From assembly GCA_951828235.1 (NCBI GenBank), contig OX639965.1, positions 1,013,191 through 1,077,190 on the forward strand: DNA of 64,000 bases. Reading direction: 5' to 3'. Every line of letters begins with the position of its first letter. Position 1 is the first letter of the stretch. The notes beneath the pieces were generated by a model. It searched no databases. It was not told the DNA's origin and saw nothing but the letters and a program-made list of their open reading frames with translations. Origin of the DNA: an uncultured Gammaproteobacteria bacterium. Lineage in GTDB: Bacteria; Pseudomonadota; Gammaproteobacteria; Steroidobacterales; Foliamicaceae. Position numbers and translations under genes: made by a program. Shown here piece after piece: positions 1-8,501 of this stretch.

Positions 1-1280
1 TCGAATTCCCGCCGCTCGTCGCCGGAATTCTCGCCGGCGGCTTCCGCGCCCAGCGGCCGGCCGAAATAACCGAGCGGAACCGCTTCGTGCACTTCCGGAA
101 TCCATTCTGAAGGGGGCACGTAGGTCAGAACGCCGTCGTTATCCGGATCGGTCCAGAAATTGAAGGGGTGGTTGGCCGGCACGAAGAACTCGTTGGTGCG
201 CTCGACGTTGCCCCGGAAGAGCAGCATGTTGCCCACCCGATCCGTCACTTCGTTGACCGAGTAGCCGATTTCCGAGAACATCGTGACGCCGCTCGCGAGC
301 TCGAACTCGGCGTCGGTGAAGAACTGCGCCCGCTGCTCGGCGGCAATCATCGTGCGCTGGTCGGAGAAATCCATCCGGCACAGCGAGCCGCTCGGAAAGC
401 CGCCTCCGGCGCGACAATCGGGATCCGGGAAGCGGGGCGTGTCGAATCCGCCGACCTGATAAGGGGAGTAGGTGCCGTCGGCATTGGCTACAGCCCTTCG
501 AAAACTTCCGGGCGAGCCTCGCCCCGAATCAAAGGAGCCCTCCACGATGTCACCGTCGCCGTCCGGATCGATTGCCCTGGGGATCATCCAGTCGAACTCG
601 GTGCGAAAGTTCTCGTCCTGCTTGAGCCAGGCGCCGTAGAGGCTGATATGACCCCGCGACGTTTCCAGGCCGGAGGCGAACGCCAGGTCGTATGCCTGGT
701 TGCTGGCGGTGCGATAGCCGCCGGCGATCTCCAGTCCGGTAAAGCCCTTGCGGGTGACAATGTTGGCGACACCCGCCACTGCCTGAGATCCGTAGGTGGC
801 CGAAGCGCCGTCCCGAAGGATTTCCACGCTTTCAATCAGCAGCACCGGCAGCGTGTTGATGTCGAAAAAACTCTGTCCCACGTCGTTGGAAACCGGCGCA
901 ACCCCGGCTCTGCGGCCATTGATCAGCGTCAGCGTGGAAGACAGGCCCGCCCCCCGCAGGCTGAATTGCGAAACACCCTGCAGATAGTTCTGCTGCGTGG
1001 CGATGTAGGAGCCCGTGTTGGCGGTCAGGCTGCTGAGAATATCCACCGGCTGGGCGGCGCCCACCGAATCGAACAGCTCCGCGTCCAGCGTTTGCACCGG
1101 CGCCCGCCCCTCGTAGACCACGCGCCGCTTGATCAGCGACCCCACCACCACGATCTCTTCGATCACGGTCTCGTCGGCTCTGCTGCGGTCCTGGTCTTGC
1201 GCAGACGCCGAGAAAGAAGCGAAAAGCAGGACAACCGGCCAAGCGCCAGCGAACTTCCGGCACGCAAGTCTGCCGGTCAT
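1..1280 (-). CDS. TonB-dependent outer-membrane receptor, N-terminal part (cut by window edge)
   Basis: The frame runs from an ATG at 1280 off the left end of the window, so 426 residues of the N-terminal portion are visible. Residues 1 to about 27 form a signal peptide ending ...SFSASA before QDQD. A TonB-box-like stretch (ETVIEEIVVVGSLIKR) follows. The plug domain has LINGRRAG and then ILRDGASATYGSQAVAGV, the usual plug signature. The downstream sequence rich in Asp, Gly and aromatic residues fits the start of the beta-barrel. Members of this family import siderophores, vitamins or glycans at the cost of TonB energy; the substrate cannot be told here. A purine-rich stretch (GCGGGGGAT) lies just upstream of the ATG. 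The gene is not obviously co-transcribed with a recognisable uptake system in the window. Confidence 0.9.
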   Translation of the reverse strand, partial: MTGRLACRKFAGAWPVVLLFASFSASAQDQDRSRADETVIEEIVVVGSLIKRRVVYEGRAPVQTLDAELFDSVGAAQPVDILSSLTANTGSYIATQQNYLQGVSQFSLRGAGLSSTLTLINGRRAGVAPVSNDVGQSFFDINTLPVLLIESVEILRDGASATYGSQAVAGVANIVTRKGFTGLEIAGGYRTASNQAYDLAFASGLETSRGHISLYGAWLKQDENFRTEFDWMIPRAIDPDGDGDIVEGSFDSGRGSPGSFRRAVANADGTYSPYQVGGFDTPRFPDPDCRAGGGFPSGSLCRMDFSDQRTMIAAEQRAQFFTDAEFELASGVTMFSEIGYSVNEVTDRVGNMLLFRGNVERTNEFFVPANHPFNFWTDPDNDGVLTYVPPSEWIPEVHEAVPLGYFGRPLGAEAAGENSGDERREF

Positions 1281-1307
1281 ACCCGATCCCCCGCGTTCAC
1301 ATGAATC

Positions 1308-1676
1308 CTAACGATCGCTCATTTTGCCGTTCGCATACGTAACGTCTTCCACGCGACCGTCGGCATGATGCAAGACCCAGAGTCCGTCCGACTTGCCGCC
1401 AACAAGACTGCCGGTGCCAACCTGCGCCTTGTCTTCCCAGAAGAATGTAAGCGTCCCCGCGCCCCCGGCCAGCTGATTGGAGCAGGAACCTTCCCAGCTT
1501 GCGGTCATTCCGTCCAGCAGGAACGCGTTCCAGACGTAGCAGCCGTTGTGGCTTTGCAACTCCATCCAGCATTGAGATCGCGCCGGCTTGCCTTCACAGG
1601 TATCGGCGAGGTTTATTTGCGTTGTCCCGCAGGCCGTCAGCAACGCCGCGGTGAAGCACACAAGCAGTCGTTTCAT
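1308..1676 (-). CDS. small lipoprotein with MORN-like repeat
   Basis: The product has 122 residues and begins MKRLLVCFTAALLTACGTT, a lipoprotein signal with the lipobox LTAC and lipidated Cys16. An in-frame ATG 14 codons upstream would add a charged extension before the signal, so the ATG at 1676 is preferred. The C-terminal part reads as glycine/aromatic repeat units (GTGSLVGGKSDGLWVLHHAD, then GRVEDVTYANGK), which resemble MORN repeats, a motif of short beta-hairpins found in surface and membrane-contact proteins. Several Cys residues in the middle could form a disulfide in the periplasm. It lies 27 bases upstream of the TonB receptor on the same strand and may be co-transcribed with it. 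No specific function can be assigned. Confidence 0.7.
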   Translation of the reverse strand: MKRLLVCFTAALLTACGTTQINLADTCEGKPARSQCWMELQSHNGCYVWNAFLLDGMTASWEGSCSNQLAGGAGTLTFFWEDKAQVGTGSLVGGKSDGLWVLHHADGRVEDVTYANGKMSDR

Positions 1677-1717
1677 GTCATTTTTCCGGTGATTCTCGAG
1701 ACGGCAACGCATTGCCA

Positions 1718-2104
1718 TCAGGGTTCCATCACGATCACGGATTCGTCCCGTGCCGTTTCAATGAATTCGCGGTCGAAACTCAGCATGGCCTCGCATCCGG
1801 CGGCCGCGCCGAGATGCAGCGCATCGGCAAAATCCATGCCCTTTCCCATGCGGTCAAGCGCTTCGGCGAGCAGTTCCTGGCTCTCTACCTCAATGGAGGG
1901 CAACCCCGCGAAGGCGCGCAGGGCCGACGCAACATCATTCCCGGAGAAGCCGTAAACGCTACGCAGCACCCATTCGCTCTCCAGAAACACGGTCGTGCTG
2001 ACAAACACATTGCCCGCATCAATCACGTCTCTCGCCTTTGCCGCCCGGATCGGATCGTCGCCGGTCAGGTAGCGAACGACGACGTTGGTGTCAACTGCGC
2101 GCAT
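1718..2104 (-). CDS. vapC: VapC-type PIN-domain ribonuclease toxin
   Basis: This 128-residue protein has the layout of a PIN-domain toxin: N-terminal VDTNVVVRYL with the first catalytic Asp, a conserved Glu in the second helix (FLESEWVL), DFADALHL with the third acidic residue, and SFDREF with the fourth. The four acidic residues bind Mg2+ or Mn2+ for RNA cleavage. VapC proteins cut tRNA or rRNA when released from the antitoxin. The start overlaps the end of the upstream AbrB-type antitoxin gene by 14 bases, the normal order and coupling for this toxin-antitoxin type. No residue expected for activity appears missing. Confidence 0.9.
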   Translation of the reverse strand: MRAVDTNVVVRYLTGDDPIRAAKARDVIDAGNVFVSTTVFLESEWVLRSVYGFSGNDVASALRAFAGLPSIEVESQELLAEALDRMGKGMDFADALHLGAAAGCEAMLSFDREFIETARDESVIVMEP

Positions 2105-2366
2105 ACCGCCGCTTCGCCTCAGCCAATACCCCAGTCTTCATTTCCGCCACAGTCTTCGTGACGCCTCTGAACGCAAGGCATCCGAAAACATCCTTGTTCC
2201 GCGTCCTGGCAAACACCGGTAAAGGCTTCAGCAGCACGCCTTCGGAAGCGTGCTCCACAATCAGCTTCTTGCCTGCTTTCCAACTCAATGCCTGGCGAAT
2301 TGCCTTGGGCAGAATGATCTGACCCTTTGTCGAAACGGTGGTCGTAAGTTTTTCGGGCGCTGGCAT
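2091..2366 (-). CDS. vapB: AbrB/SpoVT-fold antitoxin (VapB-like)
   Basis: The product has 91 residues. Residues about 5 to 50 show the swapped-hairpin AbrB DNA-binding domain: TTTVSTKGQIILPKAIRQAL followed by KAGKKLIVEHASEGVLLKPL. The remaining C-terminal tail would bind and neutralise the PIN toxin encoded by the overlapping downstream gene. Such antitoxins repress their own promoter, and a 7-bp inverted repeat plus two direct GTAAGAC units just upstream (2381-2414) are the likely operator. ATG at 2366 is preceded by a GGAGAAAG ribosome-binding site. Confidence 0.88.
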   Translation of the reverse strand: MPAPEKLTTTVSTKGQIILPKAIRQALSWKAGKKLIVEHASEGVLLKPLPVFARTRNKDVFGCLAFRGVTKTVAEMKTGVLAEAKRRYARS

Positions 2367-2380
2367 CGTGCTTTCTCCGG

Positions 2381-2414
2381 GGAATTGCCGGTAAGACCAT
2401 TGTAAGACAATTCC
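2381..2414. promoter_or_regulatory. candidate operator of the vapBC pair
   Basis: The 7-bp inverted repeat GGAATTG (2381-2387) / CAATTCC (2408-2414) encloses two direct copies of GTAAGAC (2391-2397 and 2402-2408) whose starts are 11 bp apart, about one helical turn. It lies 15 to 48 bases before the antitoxin start codon. AbrB-type antitoxins commonly autoregulate through such sites; binding here is inferred. Confidence 0.45.
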
Positions 2415-2467
2415 TTTGTGCAGTCAGCAGGTCTACACGGGCGTGCCGGCGCGGAGCGGATCGCGTG

Positions 2468-3307
2468 CTAGCGGGAATTCTCTGCTTCTTCGGCGATCAC
2501 GCACACTTCGCAGTCGCCGCCCAGGTCGACGCTGCCCTGGCCGGCGACCAGGGTGGCGACGGCTGCCAGGTTGTCGGGGTTGGGCTTGGGAAAGGCGGCG
2601 TCGCTGTGGCGAACGCCGAGCGTGAGCAGGGCTTCGGCGGTCTTGTAGCCGGTGCGCATGGACTCGAAGACGGGCACATTCACCTGCGCCGCGACGGCGG
2701 GGCCTACGGGGGCCATGCAGGTGCAGCCGAGCATGATGGTGTCGGCGCCGTCTTCCGCGACCGCCGCGTTGATCGCGTCGACGATTCTTGCCTTCAGAGC
2801 GGCATTGCGGTCCTTCAGGCTCACGGTCGTTGCACCCGCATCCGCCACGCCTTCGACCTCCGGGTCCTGCAGCACATTACGGATGGATACGCAGCGGTCC
2901 TGCATGCCGCAACTGCTCACTCGCTCGTGCTGAATGAAGTTCAGTTTCGGCGGCCAGATCGTGACGATGGAGAAACGACGGCCGGTGTTGACGCACATGG
3001 CCATTGTGGCTTCGCCGGCGCCGACCACCACCATGTCGGTCGCCGACTTCATTTCATCAATGCCGTAGTCGCCCACGGTGTTGATGAACACGGCGTCGAA
3101 GCCGGCTTTCTCCGCCTCCAGCGCGCAGTCCAGGTAAGCCAATGCGGTCAGGCCGCGGTCATAGGGTGTCATGGGGAAGGTGCGCAGGCGCGGTTCGACG
3201 AGTTCCGGCGAGAATCCCGGTGCGGCGATCTCGCTGATGGGTGCAGGCGGGACGTTGGTGCCTGTGGGAGCGGCGCCGGTGCCGATGATGCCGATGCGAT
3301 AGGTCAT
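2468..3307 (-). CDS. Asp/Glu/hydantoin racemase family protein
   Basis: The 279-residue protein follows the HyuE/Asp-Glu racemase plan: N-terminal IGIIGTGAAPTGT, then TPYDRGL, VGAGEATMAM, RFSIVTIW and, near the C terminus, IMLGCTCMAPVGPAVAAQ. The second catalytic cysteine sits in GCTCM. Members of the superfamily invert the alpha carbon of amino acids or hydantoins with two cysteines acting as acid and base. Where HyuE-type proteins carry the first catalytic Cys before GDxG, this protein reads INTVGDYG, with Thr. It may therefore be a one-cysteine relative with a different reaction. It lies upstream of the vapBC pair and 15 bases downstream of purD on the same strand. The substrate is unknown. 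Confidence 0.75.
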   Translation of the reverse strand: MTYRIGIIGTGAAPTGTNVPPAPISEIAAPGFSPELVEPRLRTFPMTPYDRGLTALAYLDCALEAEKAGFDAVFINTVGDYGIDEMKSATDMVVVGAGEATMAMCVNTGRRFSIVTIWPPKLNFIQHERVSSCGMQDRCVSIRNVLQDPEVEGVADAGATTVSLKDRNAALKARIVDAINAAVAEDGADTIMLGCTCMAPVGPAVAAQVNVPVFESMRTGYKTAEALLTLGVRHSDAAFPKPNPDNLAAVATLVAGQGSVDLGGDCEVCVIAEEAENSR

Positions 3308-3322
3308 GGACCCTTGCCTCCT

Positions 3323-4609
3323 CTATTCCCTAAGGCGCGCCAGGGCGCGGGCGCCGATGTCGGAACGGCAGAAGGCGCCTTCGAACGATATTTCCGAGAC
3401 CGCGGCGTACGAACGGTCCCGCGCGGCGGGGAGCGTATCGCCCAGGGCGGTGACGCACAACACCCGGCCGCCGGCCGTGACCACTTCGCCATCCTTCTCC
3501 GCGGTTCCGGCGTGAAAGACCTTAACGGATGAACTCTCGGCGTTGTCAAGTCCGGAAATGGAGCAGCCCTTGGCGTAGCTGTCGGGATAGCCGCCCGATG
3601 CCATGACCACGCCCAGTGCGGTGCGGGAATCCCAGGCCGGACGGGCCTGGTCAAGCTGTCCCGCCAGCGTCTTCTCGATCAGGTCCAGCAGATCGGTCTT
3701 GAGGCGCATCATCAGCGGCTGGCATTCGGGATCGCCGAAGCGCACGTTGAACTCCAGCACGCGCGGTGTGCCGTCCGGAGCGATCATGAGGCCCGCATAC
3801 AGCACGCCCCTGAACGGCGTGCCGTTGTCACGCATCACGCGAACGACCGGGTGCATGATTTCGTTCATGACGCGGGCTTCAACCTCTGCGTCGAGCACCG
3901 GCGCGGGCGAACAGGCGCCCATGCCGCCGGTGTTCGGGCCACGGTCGCCGTCGTCACGGGCCTTGTGGTCCTGCGAGGACGCCAGCGGCAGGACGTTCTC
4001 GCCGTCCACCAGCGCGATGAAGCTGGCCTCCTCCCCTTGCAGAAAGTCTTCGACCAGGACGCGGCGGCCCGCTTCGCCGAATGCATCGCCTTCCAGCATG
4101 TCGCGCAGCGCTGCTCGCGCTTGGTCGCGGGTTTCCGCGAGGATGACGCCCTTGCCGGCTGCAAGGCCGTCCGCTTTCACGACCATGGGCGCCGGCCGCT
4201 GGTCGACGTGCTCCAATGCCGCCTCAAGATCAGTGAATTCCCGATAATCAGCGGTAGGCGCGCCGGCGGCATCCAGCACCTGCTTGGCGAAGCCCTTGGA
4301 ACCCTCCAGCCTGGCTGCCGCGGCAGTGGGACCGAAACAGGGCATCCCCGACCTTTCCATGTGATCGACCAGGCCCGCCACCAGCGGCGCCTCCGGCCCG
4401 GGTACCACCAGGTCGACATCTTCGGTGAAGGCAAACGCCACCAGGCGCACGTTCTCCTCCGGGTCGAGCGGGAAGTTGGTAACCTCGGGTTCGCGCGCTG
4501 TACCGGCGTTGCCGGGCGCTACCAGCACTTCGCTGATCCGGGGGGACTGGGCGAGTTTCCAGGCCAGCGCGTGTTCGCGGCCGCCCGAACCGGTGACAAG
4601 CACTTTCAT
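3323..4609 (-). CDS. purD: phosphoribosylamine-glycine ligase (GAR synthetase)
   Basis: This 428-residue ATP-grasp enzyme joins glycine to 5-phosphoribosylamine in the second step of de novo purine synthesis. It opens MKVLVTGSGGREHALAWKLA, the standard start of PurD. The ATP-grasp core includes PMVVKADGLAAGKGVILAET, then GPNTGGMGA and VLEFNVRFGDPECQ. Length and motifs match the bacterial family. It lies 72 bases downstream of purH on the same strand, the usual gammaproteobacterial purH-purD pairing, so both are probably transcribed together. A REP-like hairpin element lies between them. Confidence 0.97.
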   Translation of the reverse strand: MKVLVTGSGGREHALAWKLAQSPRISEVLVAPGNAGTAREPEVTNFPLDPEENVRLVAFAFTEDVDLVVPGPEAPLVAGLVDHMERSGMPCFGPTAAAARLEGSKGFAKQVLDAAGAPTADYREFTDLEAALEHVDQRPAPMVVKADGLAAGKGVILAETRDQARAALRDMLEGDAFGEAGRRVLVEDFLQGEEASFIALVDGENVLPLASSQDHKARDDGDRGPNTGGMGACSPAPVLDAEVEARVMNEIMHPVVRVMRDNGTPFRGVLYAGLMIAPDGTPRVLEFNVRFGDPECQPLMMRLKTDLLDLIEKTLAGQLDQARPAWDSRTALGVVMASGGYPDSYAKGCSISGLDNAESSSVKVFHAGTAEKDGEVVTAGGRVLCVTALGDTLPAARDRSYAAVSEISFEGAFCRSDIGARALARLRE

Positions 4610-4639
4610 GGGTCAAATTTTCCTCTACTTACGGTCTTT

Positions 4640-4680
4640 GGAGGGCGGGACGCCGCGAGGGCATACCCTCGCTCCCAGGC
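4640..4680. repeat. REP-like palindromic element, copy 1
   Basis: This 40-base element starts GGAGGGCGGGA and continues into a perfect 7-bp hairpin (GCGAGGG, loop CATA, CCCTCGC; 4655-4672) followed by CTCCC. A related element lies at 38252-38292. The hairpin is kept by paired base changes between the copies. It sits inside the purH-purD intergenic gap, where such elements can stabilise or attenuate polycistronic mRNA. Confidence 0.6.
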
Positions 4681-4681
4681 A

Positions 4682-6214
4682 TCAGTGGCGGAAGTGGCGC
4701 ACACCGGTAAACAGCATGGCCACGCCTCGCTCATCCGCGGCGTCGATCACTTCCTGGTCGCGGATCGAGCCGCCGGGCTGTATGACGACGCTGATGCCTT
4801 CGTCCGCTGCGGCCTGAAGCCCGTCGGCGAACGGAAGGAATCCGTCGGATGCCATCGCCGCCCCATTCAGGCTGAAGCCGCCGTCCGCTGCCCGCAACGC
4901 GGCGATGCGCGCGCTCATGACCCGGCTGGTCTGGCCGCCCCCGATCCCCAGCGTTTGTCCCTTGGACGCGTACACCACCGCGTTGGAAGCGACGAAGCGC
5001 GCCACCTTCCAGGCGAACAGGGCGTCGCGCAATTCACCCTCCGTCGGCTGTCGCTTGCTGACCACCTCGTGGCCATCTTCCGTATCGCTGCCGGGAGACT
5101 GCGCCAGCACCGCGTCGCCAAGCACCTTCAGGTCCGGCAGTCCGGTCGAGACAGCCTGCCCGGTGGCCGGCGCCAGGACGCGCAGCTTCTTGCGCGACGC
5201 CAGCACCTCAAGCGCGGACGACGATACCCCGGGAGCGATAAGCACCTCGGCAAACTGCCCGACCACGGCCCGGGCGGCCTCTTCGTCCAGCGGGCTGTTG
5301 AAGGCGATGACCCCGCCGAAGGCCGACTCCGGATCGGATTCGTACGCGCGCGTATAAGCCTCGGCGGCGCTTTCGCCCGTCGCCACGCCGCAGGGGGTGG
5401 CGTGCTTGACGATCACGCAGGACGGCGCCGACAGTGCGCCGGCGCACTGGCGCGCCAGGTCTGCGTCGACCAGGTTGTTGAACGACAGCGGCGCCCCGGC
5501 CAAAAGGCGCAGGCCGGCCATTGCGTCCGTCCCGGCTGCGGCGTAGACGGCGGCGCGCTGATGGGGGTTTTCTCCATACCGCAGGTCGACCTGCTTGCGC
5601 AGTTCCAGAACGATGCGCTCGGGAAGGCCGCCCTCGCTGCCGGCGCCTTCCAGCCAGCCGCAAATCGCCCGGTCGTAGCGGGCGGTGTGATCGAAGGCCT
5701 TGCGCGCAAGACGCCGCCTGGTGTCGTCGCCGAGCTGTCCGTGGGCTTCGATTTCGGCGGCCACCGCATCGTAGTCGGAAGAATCCACGACAACGCCCAC
5801 CCGCCCGTGGTTCTTGGCCGCCGCGCGGATCATTGCCGGCCCGCCCACGTCGATCTGTTCGATTACATCGGCCCGTTCGGCGCCGGCACGGGACGCCGCT
5901 TCGACAAAGGGATAGAGATTCACGACCGCCAGCGAAATCGGACGGATACCATGCTTCGCAATGTCCTCCGCATCCTGCTCCGGCCGGCACAGCAAGGCCC
6001 CGTGTATTGCCGGATGCAGAGTCTTGACGCGCCCGCTCAGCATTTCCGGAGAACCGGTCACGGACGCGACTTCCTCGACCTCCAGGCCGGTCTCGCGCAA
6101 CAGCTTCGCGGTGCCGCCCGAGGCCAGGAGGCGCCAGCCCGCGGCGGCAAGGCGGGCCGCGAACTCGCGCGCACCGGTCTTGTCCGAAACGCTGAACAGC
6201 GCCCTGGGCTGCAT
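4682..6214 (-). CDS. purH: bifunctional AICAR formyltransferase / IMP cyclohydrolase
   Basis: The 510-residue protein carries out the last two steps of purine synthesis. The N-terminal MGS-like IMP cyclohydrolase domain (about 1-195) begins with ALFSVSDKTG and contains LASGGTAKLLRETG and GRVKTLHPAIHGALL. The C-terminal AICAR transformylase domain contains RYGENPHQRAA, VIVKHATPCGVA with the catalytic Lys-His, and AFGGVIAFN. The family is usually 510 to 530 residues, so this is full length. It is followed by purD and preceded, on the same strand, by a fis-like gene. Confidence 0.97.
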   Translation of the reverse strand: MQPRALFSVSDKTGAREFAARLAAAGWRLLASGGTAKLLRETGLEVEEVASVTGSPEMLSGRVKTLHPAIHGALLCRPEQDAEDIAKHGIRPISLAVVNLYPFVEAASRAGAERADVIEQIDVGGPAMIRAAAKNHGRVGVVVDSSDYDAVAAEIEAHGQLGDDTRRRLARKAFDHTARYDRAICGWLEGAGSEGGLPERIVLELRKQVDLRYGENPHQRAAVYAAAGTDAMAGLRLLAGAPLSFNNLVDADLARQCAGALSAPSCVIVKHATPCGVATGESAAEAYTRAYESDPESAFGGVIAFNSPLDEEAARAVVGQFAEVLIAPGVSSSALEVLASRKKLRVLAPATGQAVSTGLPDLKVLGDAVLAQSPGSDTEDGHEVVSKRQPTEGELRDALFAWKVARFVASNAVVYASKGQTLGIGGGQTSRVMSARIAALRAADGGFSLNGAAMASDGFLPFADGLQAAADEGISVVIQPGGSIRDQEVIDAADERGVAMLFTGVRHFRH

Positions 6215-6255
6215 TACCGGTTTCGAATTAATCCGGCAGCCCCGCGGGGCCGCAT

Positions 6256-6555
6256 TCAGAGACTGTGGCGACGCAGCTTGGTGCGTAGCGTGCCGCGGTC
6301 GATTCCGAGCATCCGGGCGGCCCGGGTCTGATTGCCGCCGGCATAGGCCATAACGTTTTCAAGGAGGGCGGATTCAACCTCGGTAACCACCATGTCGTAA
6401 AGGCCGGTAGGCCAATGACCGTCCAGCGTCCGGCAATAGTCCCGCACCGCTTCGCCGGTCAATTCCCGAAGCGTGCGCGAACCGTTGGCTTTCGCCGACT
6501 GGCCGGAAAGATGCGCGGCGCGGCGCGCCCTGCTTACCCCCTGGTTGGCGGTCAA
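6256..6555 (-). CDS. fis: Fis-family DNA-binding protein
   Basis: The 99-residue protein ends with the Fis helix-turn-helix: VESALLENVMAYAGGNQTRA, then ARMLGIDRGTLRTKL, the same region that recognises DNA in Fis and NtrC-type activators. Fis bends DNA and controls rRNA operons, recombination and growth-phase genes. The start is a TTG at 6555. It is chosen because a strong Shine-Dalgarno sequence (AGGGGGAG) sits five bases upstream and an in-frame stop lies just beyond. The gene lies 41 bases upstream of purH. The first 25 residues are basic and not conserved. Confidence 0.9.
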   Translation of the reverse strand: MTANQGVSRARRAAHLSGQSAKANGSRTLRELTGEAVRDYCRTLDGHWPTGLYDMVVTEVESALLENVMAYAGGNQTRAARMLGIDRGTLRTKLRRHSL

Positions 6556-6635
6556 ACCAACTCCCCCTCATGCGTTTGTATGGTCGCCCTGAAACCGCCC
6601 CGACGAAGAGCGGGCCGAAACTATAGCACGGCAAT

Positions 6636-8006
6636 TCAGGACCCCGTTGGGGCCTCCGAAACCGGCCCGGACTGCAGCCAGTTCTCGAGAAAATGGATGT
6701 CCGCGCCGCCGCCCGCAAAGCCCTCGCTTACGAGGATCGATTGATGCAGGGGAACGTTCGTCACCAGCCCTTCGGTGACGATTTCATCCAGCGCCAGCCG
6801 CATGCGCGCGATGGCGGCGTTGCGGCTTCCGCCCCAGGCGATCAGCTTGCCCACCAGCGAATCGTAGAAGGGCGGGACCGTGTAACCGCTGTACAGATGG
6901 CTGTCCACCCGCACGCCGGGCCCTCCGGGCGCGTGCCAGAGCGAGATTTCGCCGGGAGACGGGGCGAAGGTCTCGGGGTGTTCCGCGTTGATCCGGCACT
7001 CGATGGCGTGGCCGCTGAAGGTAACGTCCTCCTGGTGCAAGCTGAGCGGCTCGCCGGCCGCGATCCGCAACTGCTCCTGCACGATGTCCAGACCGGTGAT
7101 CATTTCCGTAACCGGGTGCTCCACCTGCAGGCGGGTATTCATTTCGATGAAATAAAACTCGCCGTCCTGGTACAGGAACTCGAAAGTACCGGCCCCCCGA
7201 TAGCCCATCTCCAGGCAGGCCGCGGTACAGAGGCGGCCGATGCGCTCACGCTCTTCCTCGCTGAGGCCGGGTGCGGGCGCTTCCTCGATGACTTTCTGGT
7301 GGCGGCGCTGCATCGAGCAGTCGCGCTCGCCCAGGTGGATGGCGTTGCCGTGCGCGTCGGCCAGCACCTGGATCTCGACATGGCGCGGATGGGTGAGGAA
7401 TTTTTCCATGTACAGCCGCGAATCGCCGAACGCGGCCTCGGCCTCGCCGCGGGTCAGGGGTATGAGGCCGGGCAGTTCGGCGCTCAGATGCGCCACCCGC
7501 ATTCCGCGGCCGCCGCCGCCGCCCACCGCCTTGACGATCACCGGCAGGCCGATGTCCTCCGCCAGCCTGGCGATTTCGTCCATGTCCTCGCCCAGCACGC
7601 CTTCCGAACCGGGCACCGTCGGCACCCCCGCCGCCTTCATGGTCTGGATGGCGCGCACCTTGTCGCCCATGGTCTGTATGGCGCTCGCGGGCGGGCCGAT
7701 GAAAACGAATCCCGAGGTCTCCACGCGTTCGGCGAAATCCGCATTTTCCGCGAGAAAGCCGTAGCCGGGATGAATAGCGTCCGCACCGGTCACCTCGGCG
7801 GCGGCGATGATGGAGGGAATGTTGAGGTAGCTCTGTGCGCTCGAAGGCGGGCCTATGCAGACGGACTCGTCAGCCAGCCGGACGTGCTTGAGCTCGGTAT
7901 CGGCGCTGGAATGCACCGCCACGACCTGAATGCCGAGTTCGTGGCAGGCGCGCAGTATGCGCAGCGCGATCTCGCCGCGGTTCGCTATGAGGACTTTGTC
8001 AAACAC
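6636..8006 (-). CDS. accC: acetyl-CoA carboxylase, biotin carboxylase subunit
   Basis: The 456-residue ATP-grasp enzyme carboxylates biotin on AccB, the first half-reaction of fatty acid synthesis. It starts [20 protein letters not shown] and contains [13 protein letters not shown], the glycine-rich ATP loop [41 protein letters not shown] and the catalytic [14 protein letters not shown]. All expected residues are present and the length equals that of the E. coli enzyme within a few residues. It lies 33 bases downstream of accB in the conserved aroQ-accB-accC order. Confidence 0.98.
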   Translation of the reverse strand: MFDKVLIANRGEIALRILRACHELGIQVVAVHSSADTELKHVRLADESVCIGPPSSAQSYLNIPSIIAAAEVTGADAIHPGYGFLAENADFAERVETSGFVFIGPPASAIQTMGDKVRAIQTMKAAGVPTVPGSEGVLGEDMDEIARLAEDIGLPVIVKAVGGGGGRGMRVAHLSAELPGLIPLTRGEAEAAFGDSRLYMEKFLTHPRHVEIQVLADAHGNAIHLGERDCSMQRRHQKVIEEAPAPGLSEEERERIGRLCTAACLEMGYRGAGTFEFLYQDGEFYFIEMNTRLQVEHPVTEMITGLDIVQEQLRIAAGEPLSLHQEDVTFSGHAIECRINAEHPETFAPSPGEISLWHAPGGPGVRVDSHLYSGYTVPPFYDSLVGKLIAWGGSRNAAIARMRLALDEIVTEGLVTNVPLHQSILVSEGFAGGGADIHFLENWLQSGPVSEAPTGS

Positions 8007-8039
8007 GGCAGGCCGGCAGGCTGCAATCGCAACAGTGTT

Positions 8040-8492
8040 CTACGTGCGGATAACGAACAGGGCCTGGCCGTACTCCACCGGCTCTGCGTTCTCTACCAGT
8101 ATGGCGGCCACCTCGCCCGTGTACTCGCTTTCGATGTGGTTCATCGTCTTCATGGCCTCGATCACGCAAAGCACGTCGCCGGCGTTTACCGAATCGCCGA
8201 CCTTGACGAACGGCGGCGAGGTGGGCGACGCCGCCGCGTAGAACGTCCCTACCATCGGTGAGGTCACCTGTTCCCCCTGCGGCTGCGCAGGAGCGTCCGG
8301 CTCCGGCGTCGGCGACGGCTCGGGAGATATTGACGGGGCAGCCGCAACGGCGACGGTCGAGGCCGCAGGCGCAGGTGTAACCGTGCTGGCCCGACTGAGA
8401 CGGACCGACTCCTCGCCGTCCCTTATTTCGATCTCCGCCAGCTCCGACTCCTGCAGGAGCTGAATCAGCGTCTTGATTTTCCTCAGGTCCAT
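8040..8492 (-). CDS. accB: acetyl-CoA carboxylase, biotin carboxyl carrier protein
   Basis: The 150-residue protein has an N-terminal helical region (MDLRKIKTLIQLLQESELAE), an Ala/Pro-rich flexible linker at about residues 38-75, and a C-terminal biotinyl domain starting SPMVGTFY. The biotinylated lysine is in EAMKTMN. Most homologues read AMKMMN, so Thr replaces the first Met after the lysine; this should not prevent biotinylation but is unusual. It carries carboxybiotin between AccC and the AccA/AccD transferase. It lies nine bases downstream of aroQ. Confidence 0.96.
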   Translation of the reverse strand: MDLRKIKTLIQLLQESELAEIEIRDGEESVRLSRASTVTPAPAASTVAVAAAPSISPEPSPTPEPDAPAQPQGEQVTSPMVGTFYAAASPTSPPFVKVGDSVNAGDVLCVIEAMKTMNHIESEYTGEVAAILVENAEPVEYGQALFVIRT

Positions 8493-8501
8493 CCGAACCT
8501 C

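Noticed and set aside
168..1304. A 378-codon plus-strand frame opposite the first TonB receptor
   Set aside because: The minus strand encodes a clear signal peptide, TonB box and plug, so the plus frame is a shadow.
3851..6331. An 826-codon open frame on the plus strand opposite purD and purH
   Set aside because: It has no recognisable domain, is Arg/His/Gly-rich, and lies antisense to two clear purine genes. Long antisense frames are expected in high-GC DNA.
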